Assembly: GCF_900103275.1 (NCBI RefSeq)
Contig: NZ_FNGP01000003.1
Span: 186,001 to 250,000, forward strand
Length of the DNA stretch: 64,000 nt
From: Tessaracoccus oleiagri
GTDB lineage: Bacteria; Actinomycetota; Actinomycetes; Propionibacteriales; Propionibacteriaceae
Direction: 5' to 3'
Numbering within the stretch: position 1 is the first letter of the stretch; every line of letters starts with the position of its first letter. The position numbers were made by a program, and so were the translations under genes. Positions 46,589 through 54,388 of this stretch are shown piece by piece. Below the pieces are notes generated by a model that saw only the letters and a program-made list of their open reading frames with translations, was not told the DNA's origin and ran no database searches.

Positions 46589-46818
46589 TGAGCAAGACGC
46601 TTTCCGCCGCCGAACTGCGCGGTCTGACTCGTGAGGCACTCAACGAGAAGGTCGTCGAGCTGAAGGAGGAGCTCTTCGGGCTCCGTTTCCAGGCGGCCAC
46701 CGGCCAGCTGGAGTCCAATGGGCGCCTGCGTGAGGTCCGCAAGGACATCGCGCGCGTCTACACCGTGCTGCAGGAGCGCAACCTCGGCATCGTCGAAGAG
46801 CCCGCCCAGGAGAAGTGA
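46588..46818 (+). CDS. rpmC: 50S ribosomal protein L29
   Basis: 76 residues, two-helix protein at the tunnel exit. [20 protein letters not shown] and [20 protein letters not shown] are typical. Translation is coupled to rplP by one-base overlap. Confidence 0.98.
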   Translation: MSKTLSAAELRGLTREALNEKVVELKEELFGLRFQAATGQLESNGRLREVRKDIARVYTVLQERNLGIVEEPAQEK

Positions 46819-46820
46819 GC

Positions 46821-47108
46821 ATGAGCGAAGAAACCACCCAGACCCCGGGGACCGAGGCGCGCAGCCGCCGCAAGGTCCTGTCGGGCGTCGTCGTCAGCGA
46901 CAAGATGGACAAGACGATCGTCGTCATGGTCGAGGAGCGGGTCAAGCACTCGCTCTACGGCAAGGTCATGACCAAGTCGACGAAGCTGAAGGCCCACGAC
47001 GAGGAGAACACGGCCGGCATCGGCGACCGGGTCCGCGTCATGGAGACCCGACCGCTGTCGGCGCAGAAGCGCTGGCGTCTCGTTGAGGTCATCGAGCGCG
47101 CCAAGTAA
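46821..47108 (+). CDS. rpsQ: 30S ribosomal protein S17
   Basis: 95 residues. [20 protein letters not shown] and the C-terminal [20 protein letters not shown] define the family. ATG at 46821 is chosen; a GTG at 46815 overlapping the rpmC stop (GTGA) would add two residues. Last gene of the S10 operon here: a strong intrinsic terminator begins 24 bases after its stop. Confidence 0.98.
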   Translation: MSEETTQTPGTEARSRRKVLSGVVVSDKMDKTIVVMVEERVKHSLYGKVMTKSTKLKAHDEENTAGIGDRVRVMETRPLSAQKRWRLVEVIERAK

Positions 47109-47132
47109 GGCGTCCCGACCTCCAGAACCGCG

Positions 47133-47169
47133 AAACCGGCCCGTCCCCGCAAGGGGCGGGCCGGTTTTT
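47133..47169 (+). terminator. Strong intrinsic terminator closing the S10 operon
   Basis: AAACCGGCCCG-T-CCCC (47133-47148), loop GCAA, then GGGG-CGGGCCGGTTT (47153-47167) and a run of T to 47169. One unpaired T interrupts a 15-bp stem. This is the clearest terminator in the window. Confidence 0.93.
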
Positions 47170-47422
47170 ACTGTTTTCTTAGGAAGTCGGCTGACTCGTG
47201 CTTCACTAGCCCCTTTGGATTCTGAGAAGTCTCAGGAAGCTCACGGAATGTGGATTTCGGTTTGACGTTCAAGCAAGTGCTCGGAAGGGTGGAGACCCCG
47301 GGCTTGCGGGTTCGTCCCATCGGATTTGAGCCCAATGTCGGCCGAGCGCCGGCGTCCCCGGGCGCTTTGCGCGGCCAGATCGGCCGGGGAGCGGACAGAC
47401 GGTTTTCGACTCAAGGAGTGAT
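47170..47422 (+). promoter_or_regulatory. Regulatory region of the proVWXX operon
   Basis: No gene. It holds an inverted repeat CTGAGA-AG-TCTCAG (47222-47235), a TTGACG that could be a -35 (47262-47267; the expected -10, AAGGGT, is poor) and the AAGGAG Shine-Dalgarno of proV (47413-47418). A GC-rich, probably folded, 120-base leader precedes proV. Confidence 0.45.
47222..47235. repeat. Inverted repeat upstream of proV
   Basis: CTGAGA, two bases, TCTCAG: a perfect 6+6 repeat 27 bases before the TTGACG box. It is a candidate operator for osmotic or substrate control. Confidence 0.4.
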
Positions 47423-48640
47423 GTGAGCGCAATCAAAGCTGCGCACCTCTACAAGGTCTTCGGCAAGCGGCCCGAGTCCGGCGTTCGGCGACTGCGCGAC
47501 GGAGCCACCCGCGCGGACCTTCAGCAGCAGGGCATGACCGCCGCCGTCATCGACGCGACCTTCGAAGTCGACCCCGGCGAGATCTTCGTCGTCATGGGCC
47601 TCTCGGGCTCGGGCAAGTCGACGCTGATCCGCATGGTCAACGGTCTCCTGCCGCTCACCGACGGCGAGATCTACATCCACGACAAGCCGCTGAGCGGCCT
47701 CGGGAAGGCGGGGCTCCGTCAGGTGCGGCGCGACAACGTGTCGATGGTGTTCCAGCACTTCGCGCTGTTGCCGCACCGCACCGTCGGAGAGAACGCCGCC
47801 TACGCGCTGAAGATCAAGGGGCTGAACCGCGCCGACCGCGAGAAGAAGGCAGGAGAGGCCCTCGAGATGGTGGGCCTCGGCGGATGGGGCGGCTACAAGC
47901 CCTCCGAACTGTCGGGCGGCATGCAGCAGCGCGTCGGCCTGGCGCGGGCGCTCGCCGCGGGAACGGACATCATGCTGATGGACGAGGCGTTCTCGGCGTT
48001 GGATCCGCTGATCCGGCGGGGGATGCAGGACCAGCTGATCGAGCTCCAGCAGAAGCTCGAGAAGACCGTGCTGTTCATCACCCACGACCTCAACGAGGCC
48101 ATGCGGCTCGGGGACCGGATCGCGATGATGCGCGACGGCCGGATCGAGCAGATCGGCACCGCGGAGGAGATCCTCAACGATCCCGCCAGCAACTACGTGT
48201 CCCGCTTCGTCGCCGACGTGGACCGGACCCGGGTCCTCACTGCCGGCAGCATCGCGGAGCCGCCCTACGAAGTGCTCGGCTCGGAACAGGGCCCCCTCAT
48301 GGCCCAGAAGATCCTGCGTGAGCACCAGCCGTCGTGGCTGCTCGTCGTGGGGAGGGGCCGGAAGCCCGTCGGCATGGTCTGGGAGGACGACGTCGCCCGC
48401 GCCGTGCGTGAGGGCCGCAAAGACCTGCCGTTCTCCAAGGTCCACGAAATGCCTGTCGTCCACCGTGACACCCCGATCAACGAACTCTTCGAGCACTCGG
48501 CGAAGCACCTCGCGCCTCTCGTGGTGACCGACGACGACGGCCGGGTCGAGGGTGTCATACCGCGCGTGACGCTGTTGACCGCCGCCACGCCGGTCGTGGA
48601 ACAGGAAACCGACGAGGACCTGGAAGGGGCCCACGCATGA
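47423..48640 (+). CDS. proV: Glycine betaine/proline ABC transporter ATP-binding protein
   Basis: Energises uptake of a quaternary-ammonium osmoprotectant; 405 residues. Walker A GLSGSGKST, signature LSGGMQQRVGLARAL, Walker B IMLMDEAFSALDP. The family-specific N-terminal helix region (KVFGKRPESGVRRLRDGATR) and a C-terminal pair of CBS motifs (about 285-390; HEMPVVHRDTPINELFEHSA) are present. CBS domains in this family sense ionic strength or nucleotides. GTG start with AAGGAG four bases upstream; the stop overlaps proW (ATGA). Confidence 0.95.
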   Translation: MSAIKAAHLYKVFGKRPESGVRRLRDGATRADLQQQGMTAAVIDATFEVDPGEIFVVMGLSGSGKSTLIRMVNGLLPLTDGEIYIHDKPLSGLGKAGLRQVRRDNVSMVFQHFALLPHRTVGENAAYALKIKGLNRADREKKAGEALEMVGLGGWGGYKPSELSGGMQQRVGLARALAAGTDIMLMDEAFSALDPLIRRGMQDQLIELQQKLEKTVLFITHDLNEAMRLGDRIAMMRDGRIEQIGTAEEILNDPASNYVSRFVADVDRTRVLTAGSIAEPPYEVLGSEQGPLMAQKILREHQPSWLLVVGRGRKPVGMVWEDDVARAVREGRKDLPFSKVHEMPVVHRDTPINELFEHSAKHLAPLVVTDDDGRVEGVIPRVTLLTAATPVVEQETDEDLEGAHA

Positions 48641-49557
48641 TCGACTTCCCACCACGCATCCCCGTCGGCAGCTGGGTCGCGGAGATCATCGACTGGATCA
48701 ACACGAACCTCGGGTTCGTGCTCGACTTCATCAAGGACACCGGCACCTCGATCAACGACGCGGTCACGTCGCTGCTCCTCGCGCCGCCACCGCTCCTGAT
48801 GATCGCGTTGTTCGCCGCGCTCGCCTGGCTGGTGCGGTCCTGGCAGCTCGCCGTGGGGGTGATCGTCTCGTTCCTCCTCATCATGAGCATGGGCCAGTGG
48901 ACGCAGTCGATGCAGACGCTGGCACTGGTGTTGATCGCCACCCTCACCGCTGTCGTGATCTCCGTGCCGCTCGGCATCTGGGCAGCGCGCAGTAGCACCG
49001 TGAGTGCCGTGGTCAAGCCTGTGCTCGACCTCATGCAGACCATGCCGGCGATGGTGTACCTGATCCCCGCGATCACCTTCTTCAGCATCGGGGCGGTCCC
49101 CGGCCTCTTCTCCACGATCATCTTCGCGATGCCCCCGGCCGTGCGACTGACGGAACTCGGCATCCGCGGGGTTGACCGGGAGACCGTCGAAGCCGGGCAC
49201 TCGTTCGGCGCCACGGACTGGATGATCCTGCGCGGCACCCAGCTGCCCTTGGCCATCCCCACCATCATGGCCGGCATCAACCAGGTCATCATGCTTGCGC
49301 TCTCGATGGCCGTTATCGCCGGCATGGTCGGCTCCGACGGGCTCGGCAAGGAAGTCGTCGGCGCGCTGGCCACCATCAACATCGCACGAGGAGCCGAGGC
49401 GGGCCTCTCCATCGTGTTCCTCGCCATCTTCCTCGACCGCTTCACCGCCGCGCTCGGGACTCCCGACAAGTTCCGGTCCTCGCTGCTCGGCAGGTGGAAG
49501 TCCGCTCGCGAGAAGAAGGCCCGCGACAACCAGGAAGGCGTGGCGACCGCCGCGTGA
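48637..49557 (+). CDS. proW: Glycine betaine/proline ABC transporter permease
   Basis: 306 residues with about six hydrophobic segments. The N-terminal region PRIPVGSWVAEIIDWINTN is typical of OpuAB/ProW. The EAA-type loop is ELGIRGVDRETVEAGHSFGA, and VLDLMQTMPAMVYLIPAITF is highly conserved. ATGA overlap with proV; the first proX starts 20 bases after its stop. Confidence 0.95.
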   Translation: MIDFPPRIPVGSWVAEIIDWINTNLGFVLDFIKDTGTSINDAVTSLLLAPPPLLMIALFAALAWLVRSWQLAVGVIVSFLLIMSMGQWTQSMQTLALVLIATLTAVVISVPLGIWAARSSTVSAVVKPVLDLMQTMPAMVYLIPAITFFSIGAVPGLFSTIIFAMPPAVRLTELGIRGVDRETVEAGHSFGATDWMILRGTQLPLAIPTIMAGINQVIMLALSMAVIAGMVGSDGLGKEVVGALATINIARGAEAGLSIVFLAIFLDRFTAALGTPDKFRSSLLGRWKSAREKKARDNQEGVATAA

Positions 49558-49577
49558 CCAATGTGAAAGGAAACCAA

Positions 49578-50471
49578 TTGCACGCCCCATACATTCGAAA
49601 GCTCGGAATCGCCGCTCTCGCGGCCGCGGCGGCGGTGTCGCTCGCAGCATGCGGCGACGGCGCGTCCGGCGCGGGTGACGAGGCCGGCAAGGGGACGATC
49701 ACCCTCGGCTTCATTCCCTCCTGGACCGACGGGCGCTCCGTCGGCAACCTGCTGAAGGTGCAGCTGGAGGAGATGGGCTACGAGGTCGAGACCGAAGAGC
49801 TCACCGACCCCGGCCCGCTGTACACCGCGCTGGCGCAGGGCGACATCGACATCTACCCGTCGGCGTGGCCCGAGGTCACCCACGCCTCCTACATGGAAAC
49901 GTACGGAGACCGGATCGAGTCGATCGGCGCCTACTACGACAACGCGATCCTCACCTGGGCGGTGCCGGAGTACTCCGAGATCCAGTCGATCGAGGACATT
50001 CCGGAGTTCGCCGAGGAACTGGACAACCGCATCGTCGGCATCGAGCCCGGTGCGGGGCTGACGAAGGCGTCGCAGGAGTCCGTGATCCCGCAGTACGGCC
50101 TCGACGACTTCGAGCTCGTGACGTCCTCGACCACCGCCATGCTGGCGGAATTGCGGTCCAAGGTCGAGGCGCAGGAGGAGGTCGTCGTGACCTTGTGGCG
50201 TCCGTTCTGGGCGAACGCGGAGTTCGAGGTCCGCGACCTCGAGGACCCCAAGGGTGCCCTCGGCGAGCCCGAAGCCCTGCACTTCCTCGCCACCAAGGGG
50301 TTCTCCGAGGAACACCCGGAGATCGCCGACTGGGTCGGCCAGCTGAAGCTGGACGACGAGCAGTACGGCTCACTCGAGGACACCGTCGTGAACCAGTTCG
50401 AGGAGGGCCAGGAGGAAGAGGCCATCCGCGTCTGGACTGAGCAGAACCCCGACGTGCTGCCCGAAGCCTGA
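49578..50471 (+). CDS. proX: Glycine betaine/proline-binding lipoprotein 1
   Basis: Osmoprotectant receptor (OpuAC/ProX type), 297 residues. The signal ends in SLAAC (Cys 25). Tryptophans expected to form the aromatic cage occur in FIPSWTDGRS, YPSAWPEVTH and TLWRPFWANAEF. TTG at 49578 is chosen: AAAGGA lies 6 bases before it and it gives a normal lipoprotein signal; upstream in-frame GTGs lie in proW or in the Shine-Dalgarno. A paralogue follows, separated by a 14-bp hairpin. Confidence 0.9.
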   Translation: MHAPYIRKLGIAALAAAAAVSLAACGDGASGAGDEAGKGTITLGFIPSWTDGRSVGNLLKVQLEEMGYEVETEELTDPGPLYTALAQGDIDIYPSAWPEVTHASYMETYGDRIESIGAYYDNAILTWAVPEYSEIQSIEDIPEFAEELDNRIVGIEPGAGLTKASQESVIPQYGLDDFELVTSSTTAMLAELRSKVEAQEEVVVTLWRPFWANAEFEVRDLEDPKGALGEPEALHFLATKGFSEEHPEIADWVGQLKLDDEQYGSLEDTVVNQFEEGQEEEAIRVWTEQNPDVLPEA

Positions 50472-50482
50472 TCAGCCAAGCC

Positions 50483-50517
50483 CACGAGGGGCAGGACCGC
50501 AAGTCCTGCCCCTCGTG
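50483..50517 (+). terminator. Long hairpin between the two proX genes
   Basis: CACGAGGGGCAGGA (50483-50496) pairs perfectly with TCCTGCCCCTCGTG (50504-50517) over 7 bases. No T tract follows. It could be a partial terminator or an RNA stabiliser setting different levels of the two binding proteins. Confidence 0.6.
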
Positions 50518-50592
50518 CGTTCCACGGGCCCGACGCCCGCGGGACCACCACGTGCGGCAGTGCGTCGCGCGCGACCCCACGAAAGGAACACC

Positions 50593-51474
50593 ATGACCAA
50601 CCACGCATTCCGTGCCCTTGGCGGGGCACTGTTGGCAGGAACGATGACCGTGTCACTCTCCGCCTGCGGCGGTCAGGAGGATGAAGCGGGCGACAAGAAC
50701 ATCTCCATCGGCATCATCGCGCCATGGTCGGACACCCGCGTCGCCGCGGCGCTCATGACGTACCAGGCCGAGAGCATGGGCTACTCGGTGGAACTCGAGG
50801 ACCTGAGCGATCCGCCGCTGCTCTTCGCCGCGGTCGCGCAGGGGGATGTCGACGTGTACGCCTCGGCCTGGTCCGAGCGGAACCACAAGGAGTTCGTCGA
50901 CCGCTACGGCGACCAGTTGGAGGACCTCGGCTCCTACTACGACGGAGCCGGCAACTTCCTGGCGGTTCCCTCGTACAGCGAGCTCCAGTCGATCGAGGAC
51001 ATCCCGGACCACTGGGACGAGCTCGACGGGCAGATCATCGGCATCGAGCCGGGAGCAGGACTCACCAAGCAGATGGTGGAGGACGTGCTGCCCGCCTACG
51101 GGATCGATAAGGACCGCATGGTCACCTCGTCGACGACCGCGATGCTGGCGGAGCTCCAATCAGCCATCCAGGCGCAGGAGGAAGTGGTCGTCACGCTCTG
51201 GAGCCCCTACTGGGCGACCACCGAATTCGACGTCCGCCCACTGGAGGACCCCGAGGGCGCCTTCGGCGAGACGGAGGGGATGCATTACATCGCCACGGAC
51301 GGCTTCAGCTCGGAGCACCCGGACATCGCCGATTGGGTGGACGGCTTCCAACTCGACGAGGAGCAGTTCGGCTCGCTCGAGAACCTGATCCTCAACGAGT
51401 ACGAGGAGGGCGAGGAGCTCGACGCCGTGGAGGAATGGCTCCAGACGTACCCGGGGGTCCTCGGGGAGGCCTGA
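50593..51474 (+). CDS. proX: Glycine betaine/proline-binding lipoprotein 2 (paralogue)
   Basis: 293 residues, clearly duplicated from the preceding gene: shared blocks include VTSSTTAMLAEL, QAQEEVVVTLW and an identical layout throughout. The lipobox is SLSAC (Cys 25). Cage-type tryptophans are in IAPWSDTRV, YASAWSERNH and TLWSPYWATTEF; surrounding residues differ (for example PYWATTE against PFWANAE), so ligand preference may differ. GAAAGGAACACC precedes the ATG. No dedicated permease follows, so both receptors probably feed the same ProVW. Confidence 0.92.
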   Translation: MTNHAFRALGGALLAGTMTVSLSACGGQEDEAGDKNISIGIIAPWSDTRVAAALMTYQAESMGYSVELEDLSDPPLLFAAVAQGDVDVYASAWSERNHKEFVDRYGDQLEDLGSYYDGAGNFLAVPSYSELQSIEDIPDHWDELDGQIIGIEPGAGLTKQMVEDVLPAYGIDKDRMVTSSTTAMLAELQSAIQAQEEVVVTLWSPYWATTEFDVRPLEDPEGAFGETEGMHYIATDGFSSEHPDIADWVDGFQLDEEQFGSLENLILNEYEEGEELDAVEEWLQTYPGVLGEA

Positions 51475-51499
51475 GCGTCCTCCCTTGAGCCCGCCGGTG

Positions 51500-51518
51500 T
51501 CAATTGTTAGCCAATTGA
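51500..51518. promoter_or_regulatory. Operator-like inverted repeat upstream of sugar system 2
   Basis: TCAATTG, TTAGC, CAATTGA: a perfect 7+5+7 repeat. Outer GGT (51496-51498) and ACC (51520-51522) also match with one mismatch between, giving a 27-base imperfect dyad. It is AT-rich within GC-rich DNA, 109 bases before the binding-protein start. A LacI- or GntR-type repressor site is likely. Confidence 0.6.
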
Positions 51519-51570
51519 GACCTCAAAGCCGGCCGAGCGACTCCCGGAGTGATTAGGTTGGTAGTTGGAA

Positions 51571-51608
51571 GCGTCCGGCCCAGGAGCGACGACGTTGCTA
51601 CCGGACGC
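51571..51608 (+). repeat. Stem just upstream of the sugar-binding gene
   Basis: GCGTCCGG (51571-51578) and CCGGACGC (51601-51608) could pair over 22 bases, ending about 6 bases before the GGAGGAG Shine-Dalgarno. It may be a leader hairpin or a second protein-binding dyad. Confidence 0.35.
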
Positions 51609-51626
51609 ACTCAACGGAGGAGTCCA

Positions 51627-53015
51627 ATGAAGAAGAATGGTTTCAGATCGTTCGTCGCTGGCCTGACCGTCGTGAGCGTGGCCCTTCTGGGTGCCTGCTC
51701 CAACGGCGACGCCCAGGAGGAGGCGACTCCGGGGGCCACCGAGGCCACCACGGAGCCCACCGGCGGGGAGACCACCGAGGGGGAGGGCACCGAGGGCGAA
51801 GGGGCCGGTGACTGGGGAGACTTCAGCGGCGAGACGCTGAACGTCGTCGCGGCATGGTCCGGTGCCGAGCAGGCGAACTTCGAGGAGGTGCTCGCCGGGT
51901 TCGAGGAAGCCACCGGGGCCACCGTCAACTACGAGAGCTTCGGCGACAACGGCCCCACGTTCATCCAGGGTCGGCTCGAGGGCGGCAACCCGCCCAACGT
52001 CGCGATCGTGGGCCAGCCCGCCCTCATGCAGCAGCTCGCCACCAACGGTGACATCCTGCCGCTCAGCGAGGACGTGCTCGCGACCGTCAACGAGAACTAC
52101 TCACAGTCCTGGCTCGACCTCGGCACGGTCGACGGTGAGGTCTACGGCGTCTGGTTCAAGGCGGCCAACAAGTCCACGATGTGGTACAACAACGACATCT
52201 GGTCCGAGGCGGGCGCCGACCCGGCCGCCGCGGCGGAGTGGGAGGGCTTCCTCGAGCAGCTCGGCTTGATCCGTGACGCGGGCTACGCCGGCATCTCCAT
52301 CGGGGCCGACGTGGGCTGGCCGCTCACGGACTGGTTCGAGAACGTCTACCTGCGGACCGCCGGCCCGGAGATGTACGACCAGCTGACCAACCACGAGATC
52401 CCCTGGACCGATCCGTCGGTGCAGGAAGCGCTCGAGGTCCTCGCGCAGCTCTGGGGCACCGACCTCGTCCAGGAGGGTGGCGGCCAGCGCACCTTCTCGG
52501 AGTCGGTCACCGAGGTCTTCGGCTCGGCTCCGGCGGCGGGCACGGTCTACGAGGGTGACTTCGTCGCCGGCAACATCGCCGACGACGGCAACTCCACCGT
52601 CGGTGAGAACGCGCTGTTCTTCGACTTCCCGTCGATCAACGGCTCGGCCCCCGCGGTCGTCGGCGGCGGCGACGTCGCGATCCAGTTCACGGACGACGAG
52701 GCCACGAGCGCCTTCATGAAGTACCTGGCCTCGCCCGACTCGGCGAGCATCTGGGTGCCGAACGGCGGGCTCACCTCCCCGAACAACGGCGTGGACACCA
52801 GCCTCTACCCCGACGACATCTCGCGGCAGATCGCGGAGGCGCTCACGGGCGCCGAGGCCTTCCGCTTCGACATGTCCGACCTGACCCCGTCCGCGTTCGG
52901 CGGCACCCAGGGCCAGGGCTTCTGGCAGGAGATGATCACCTTCTACGAGAACCCGAGCGACATCCAGGGCACCATGGAGCGCCTTGAGGCCGCGGCGGTC
53001 TCGGCGTACCAGTGA
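51627..53015 (+). CDS. CUT1 sugar ABC transporter substrate-binding lipoprotein (AglE-like)
   Basis: 462 residues. The signal ends in LLGAC (Cys 24), followed by a Thr/Glu/Gly-rich tether to about residue 65. The family 1 fold follows: LNVVAAWSGAEQANFEEVLA, NPPNVAIVGQPALMQQLA, WFKAANKSTMWYNNDIWSEA and FDFPSINGSAPAVVGGGDVA. This pattern resembles alpha-glucoside receptors (AglE). GGAGGAG precedes the ATG. It heads a three-gene operon with two permeases and an operator-like dyad upstream. Confidence 0.93.
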   Translation: MKKNGFRSFVAGLTVVSVALLGACSNGDAQEEATPGATEATTEPTGGETTEGEGTEGEGAGDWGDFSGETLNVVAAWSGAEQANFEEVLAGFEEATGATVNYESFGDNGPTFIQGRLEGGNPPNVAIVGQPALMQQLATNGDILPLSEDVLATVNENYSQSWLDLGTVDGEVYGVWFKAANKSTMWYNNDIWSEAGADPAAAAEWEGFLEQLGLIRDAGYAGISIGADVGWPLTDWFENVYLRTAGPEMYDQLTNHEIPWTDPSVQEALEVLAQLWGTDLVQEGGGQRTFSESVTEVFGSAPAAGTVYEGDFVAGNIADDGNSTVGENALFFDFPSINGSAPAVVGGGDVAIQFTDDEATSAFMKYLASPDSASIWVPNGGLTSPNNGVDTSLYPDDISRQIAEALTGAEAFRFDMSDLTPSAFGGTQGQGFWQEMITFYENPSDIQGTMERLEAAAVSAYQ

Positions 53016-53035
53016 TCCGTCGCTAGGACGACGAA

Positions 53036-54388
53036 GTGGCTGACACCGTCGCCACTGCCACCCCTGCGAGGACCGGGAACAAACCCCGGTCCTCGCAGTC
53101 GGGTCGCAAGTGGTTGATCATTGCTTCCTTCCTGCTCCCCGCGCTCGTGGTGCTGGGCGCCTTGGTCGTGTACCCGATCGTGTTCACGGCGATCCGGTCG
53201 CTTTACGACCGCTCCGGCGACGAGTTCGTCGGGTGGCAGAACTACGTGACGATGTTCACCAACGACACCACGTTCACGGCGATCAAGAACAACGTGCTCT
53301 GGGTGCTCGTCGCGCCCGCCGCCTGCACCATCCTCGGGCTGATCTTCGCCGTGCTGCTGGAGAAGCTGCGCTGGAAGGCCGCCTTCCGGCTCATCATCTT
53401 CATGCCGATGGCCATCTCCATGCTGGCCGCCGGCGTCATCTTCAGGTCCATGTTCCAGGAGAACCCACAGCTCGGCACGGTCAACGCCGCGCTCGTCGCA
53501 GTGGACAGCGTGTTCAGCGATGCGGCCAACTACCCGGGAGCGAACCCGCGTCCCGACGTGGGCATCGCGGCCGAGGGCGGAATCATCGCCTCCGAGTCCG
53601 AGGTGGCGGCGGGAGAGCAGCAGAACTTCCCGCTGGTCGCGATCCGCCAGGACGACGTGCCGGAGTCCGCCGTCCAGGCGGCACCTGCGCCCGACGTGGG
53701 CGAGGACGCCCTGTCCGGGACCGTCTGGTTGGACGTCGTCCCGGGCGGCGGAGGCACCAACGGCGAGATCAGCGAGGGCAAGCGTGGACTCCCCGGCATC
53801 CGGGTCGACGCGGTGGCCGCCGACGGCTCGATCGCCGGGAGCGCGACCACCGAGGACGACGGCACCTACGTCATCGAGGGCCTCGACCCGGGCCAGCCCT
53901 ACCGCGTCGCGTTGCCGGCCTCCAACTTCGGCGAAGGCTTCCAAGGCGTCAGCTGGCTCAGCTCGACGTTCATCAACGCCGTGGTGATCCTCTCCTACAT
54001 CTGGATATGGGCCGGCTTCGCGATGGTGATGATCGCCTCGGGCCTGTCGGCGATGGACCGGTCACTGCAGGAGGCCGCCCGGATGGACGGCGCGAACGAG
54101 TGGCGCGTCTTCACGCGCATCACGGCGCCGCTGCTGGCGCCCGTGCTGCTGGTGGTGTTCGTCACGCTGATCATCAACGTGCTGAAGATCTTCGACCTCG
54201 TCTACGTCATCCCGCCGGGCACCTCCAAGCCCGCGGCAAACGTGATCGCGGTGGAGATGTGGACGCAGTCGTTCGGCGGCGGCAACGACTACGGGCTCGG
54301 TTCCGCGCTCGCCATCCTGCTGCTGATCCTCGTGCTGCCTTCCATGATCCTCAACATCCGCCGATTCCGTGAGGAGCGACGGTCGTGA
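53036..54388 (+). CDS. CUT1 sugar permease with an inserted extracytoplasmic domain (AglF-like)
   Basis: 450 residues, about 150 more than a standard permease. Hydrophobic segments lie at about 27-50, 85-110 and 118-135, then a polar stretch of about 170 residues (about 140-308), then the rest of the permease core. The insert ends in a small beta-sandwich resembling Cna-B/carboxypeptidase-regulatory domains (about 225-300: SGTVWLDVVPGGGG, RGLPGIRVDAVAADG, DDGTYVIEGLDPGQPYRVAL). The EAA loop EAARMDGANEWRVFTRITAP is intact. Topology places the insert outside, where it could contact the binding protein. GTG start; the stop overlaps the next gene (GTGA). Confidence 0.92.
   Translation: MADTVATATPARTGNKPRSSQSGRKWLIIASFLLPALVVLGALVVYPIVFTAIRSLYDRSGDEFVGWQNYVTMFTNDTTFTAIKNNVLWVLVAPAACTILGLIFAVLLEKLRWKAAFRLIIFMPMAISMLAAGVIFRSMFQENPQLGTVNAALVAVDSVFSDAANYPGANPRPDVGIAAEGGIIASESEVAAGEQQNFPLVAIRQDDVPESAVQAAPAPDVGEDALSGTVWLDVVPGGGGTNGEISEGKRGLPGIRVDAVAADGSIAGSATTEDDGTYVIEGLDPGQPYRVALPASNFGEGFQGVSWLSSTFINAVVILSYIWIWAGFAMVMIASGLSAMDRSLQEAARMDGANEWRVFTRITAPLLAPVLLVVFVTLIINVLKIFDLVYVIPPGTSKPAANVIAVEMWTQSFGGGNDYGLGSALAILLLILVLPSMILNIRRFREERRS

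Noticed and set aside
47170-47422. Possible c-di-AMP (ydaO-type) riboswitch before the osmoprotectant genes
   Set aside because: The expected conserved blocks were not found by eye; only a dyad and GC-rich sequence are visible. A covariance search for the ydaO model would settle it.
53450-53950. Permease insert as a frameshift or assembly artefact
   Set aside because: The frame stays open with normal codon use through the insert, and the flanking permease parts join in one frame with intact motifs.
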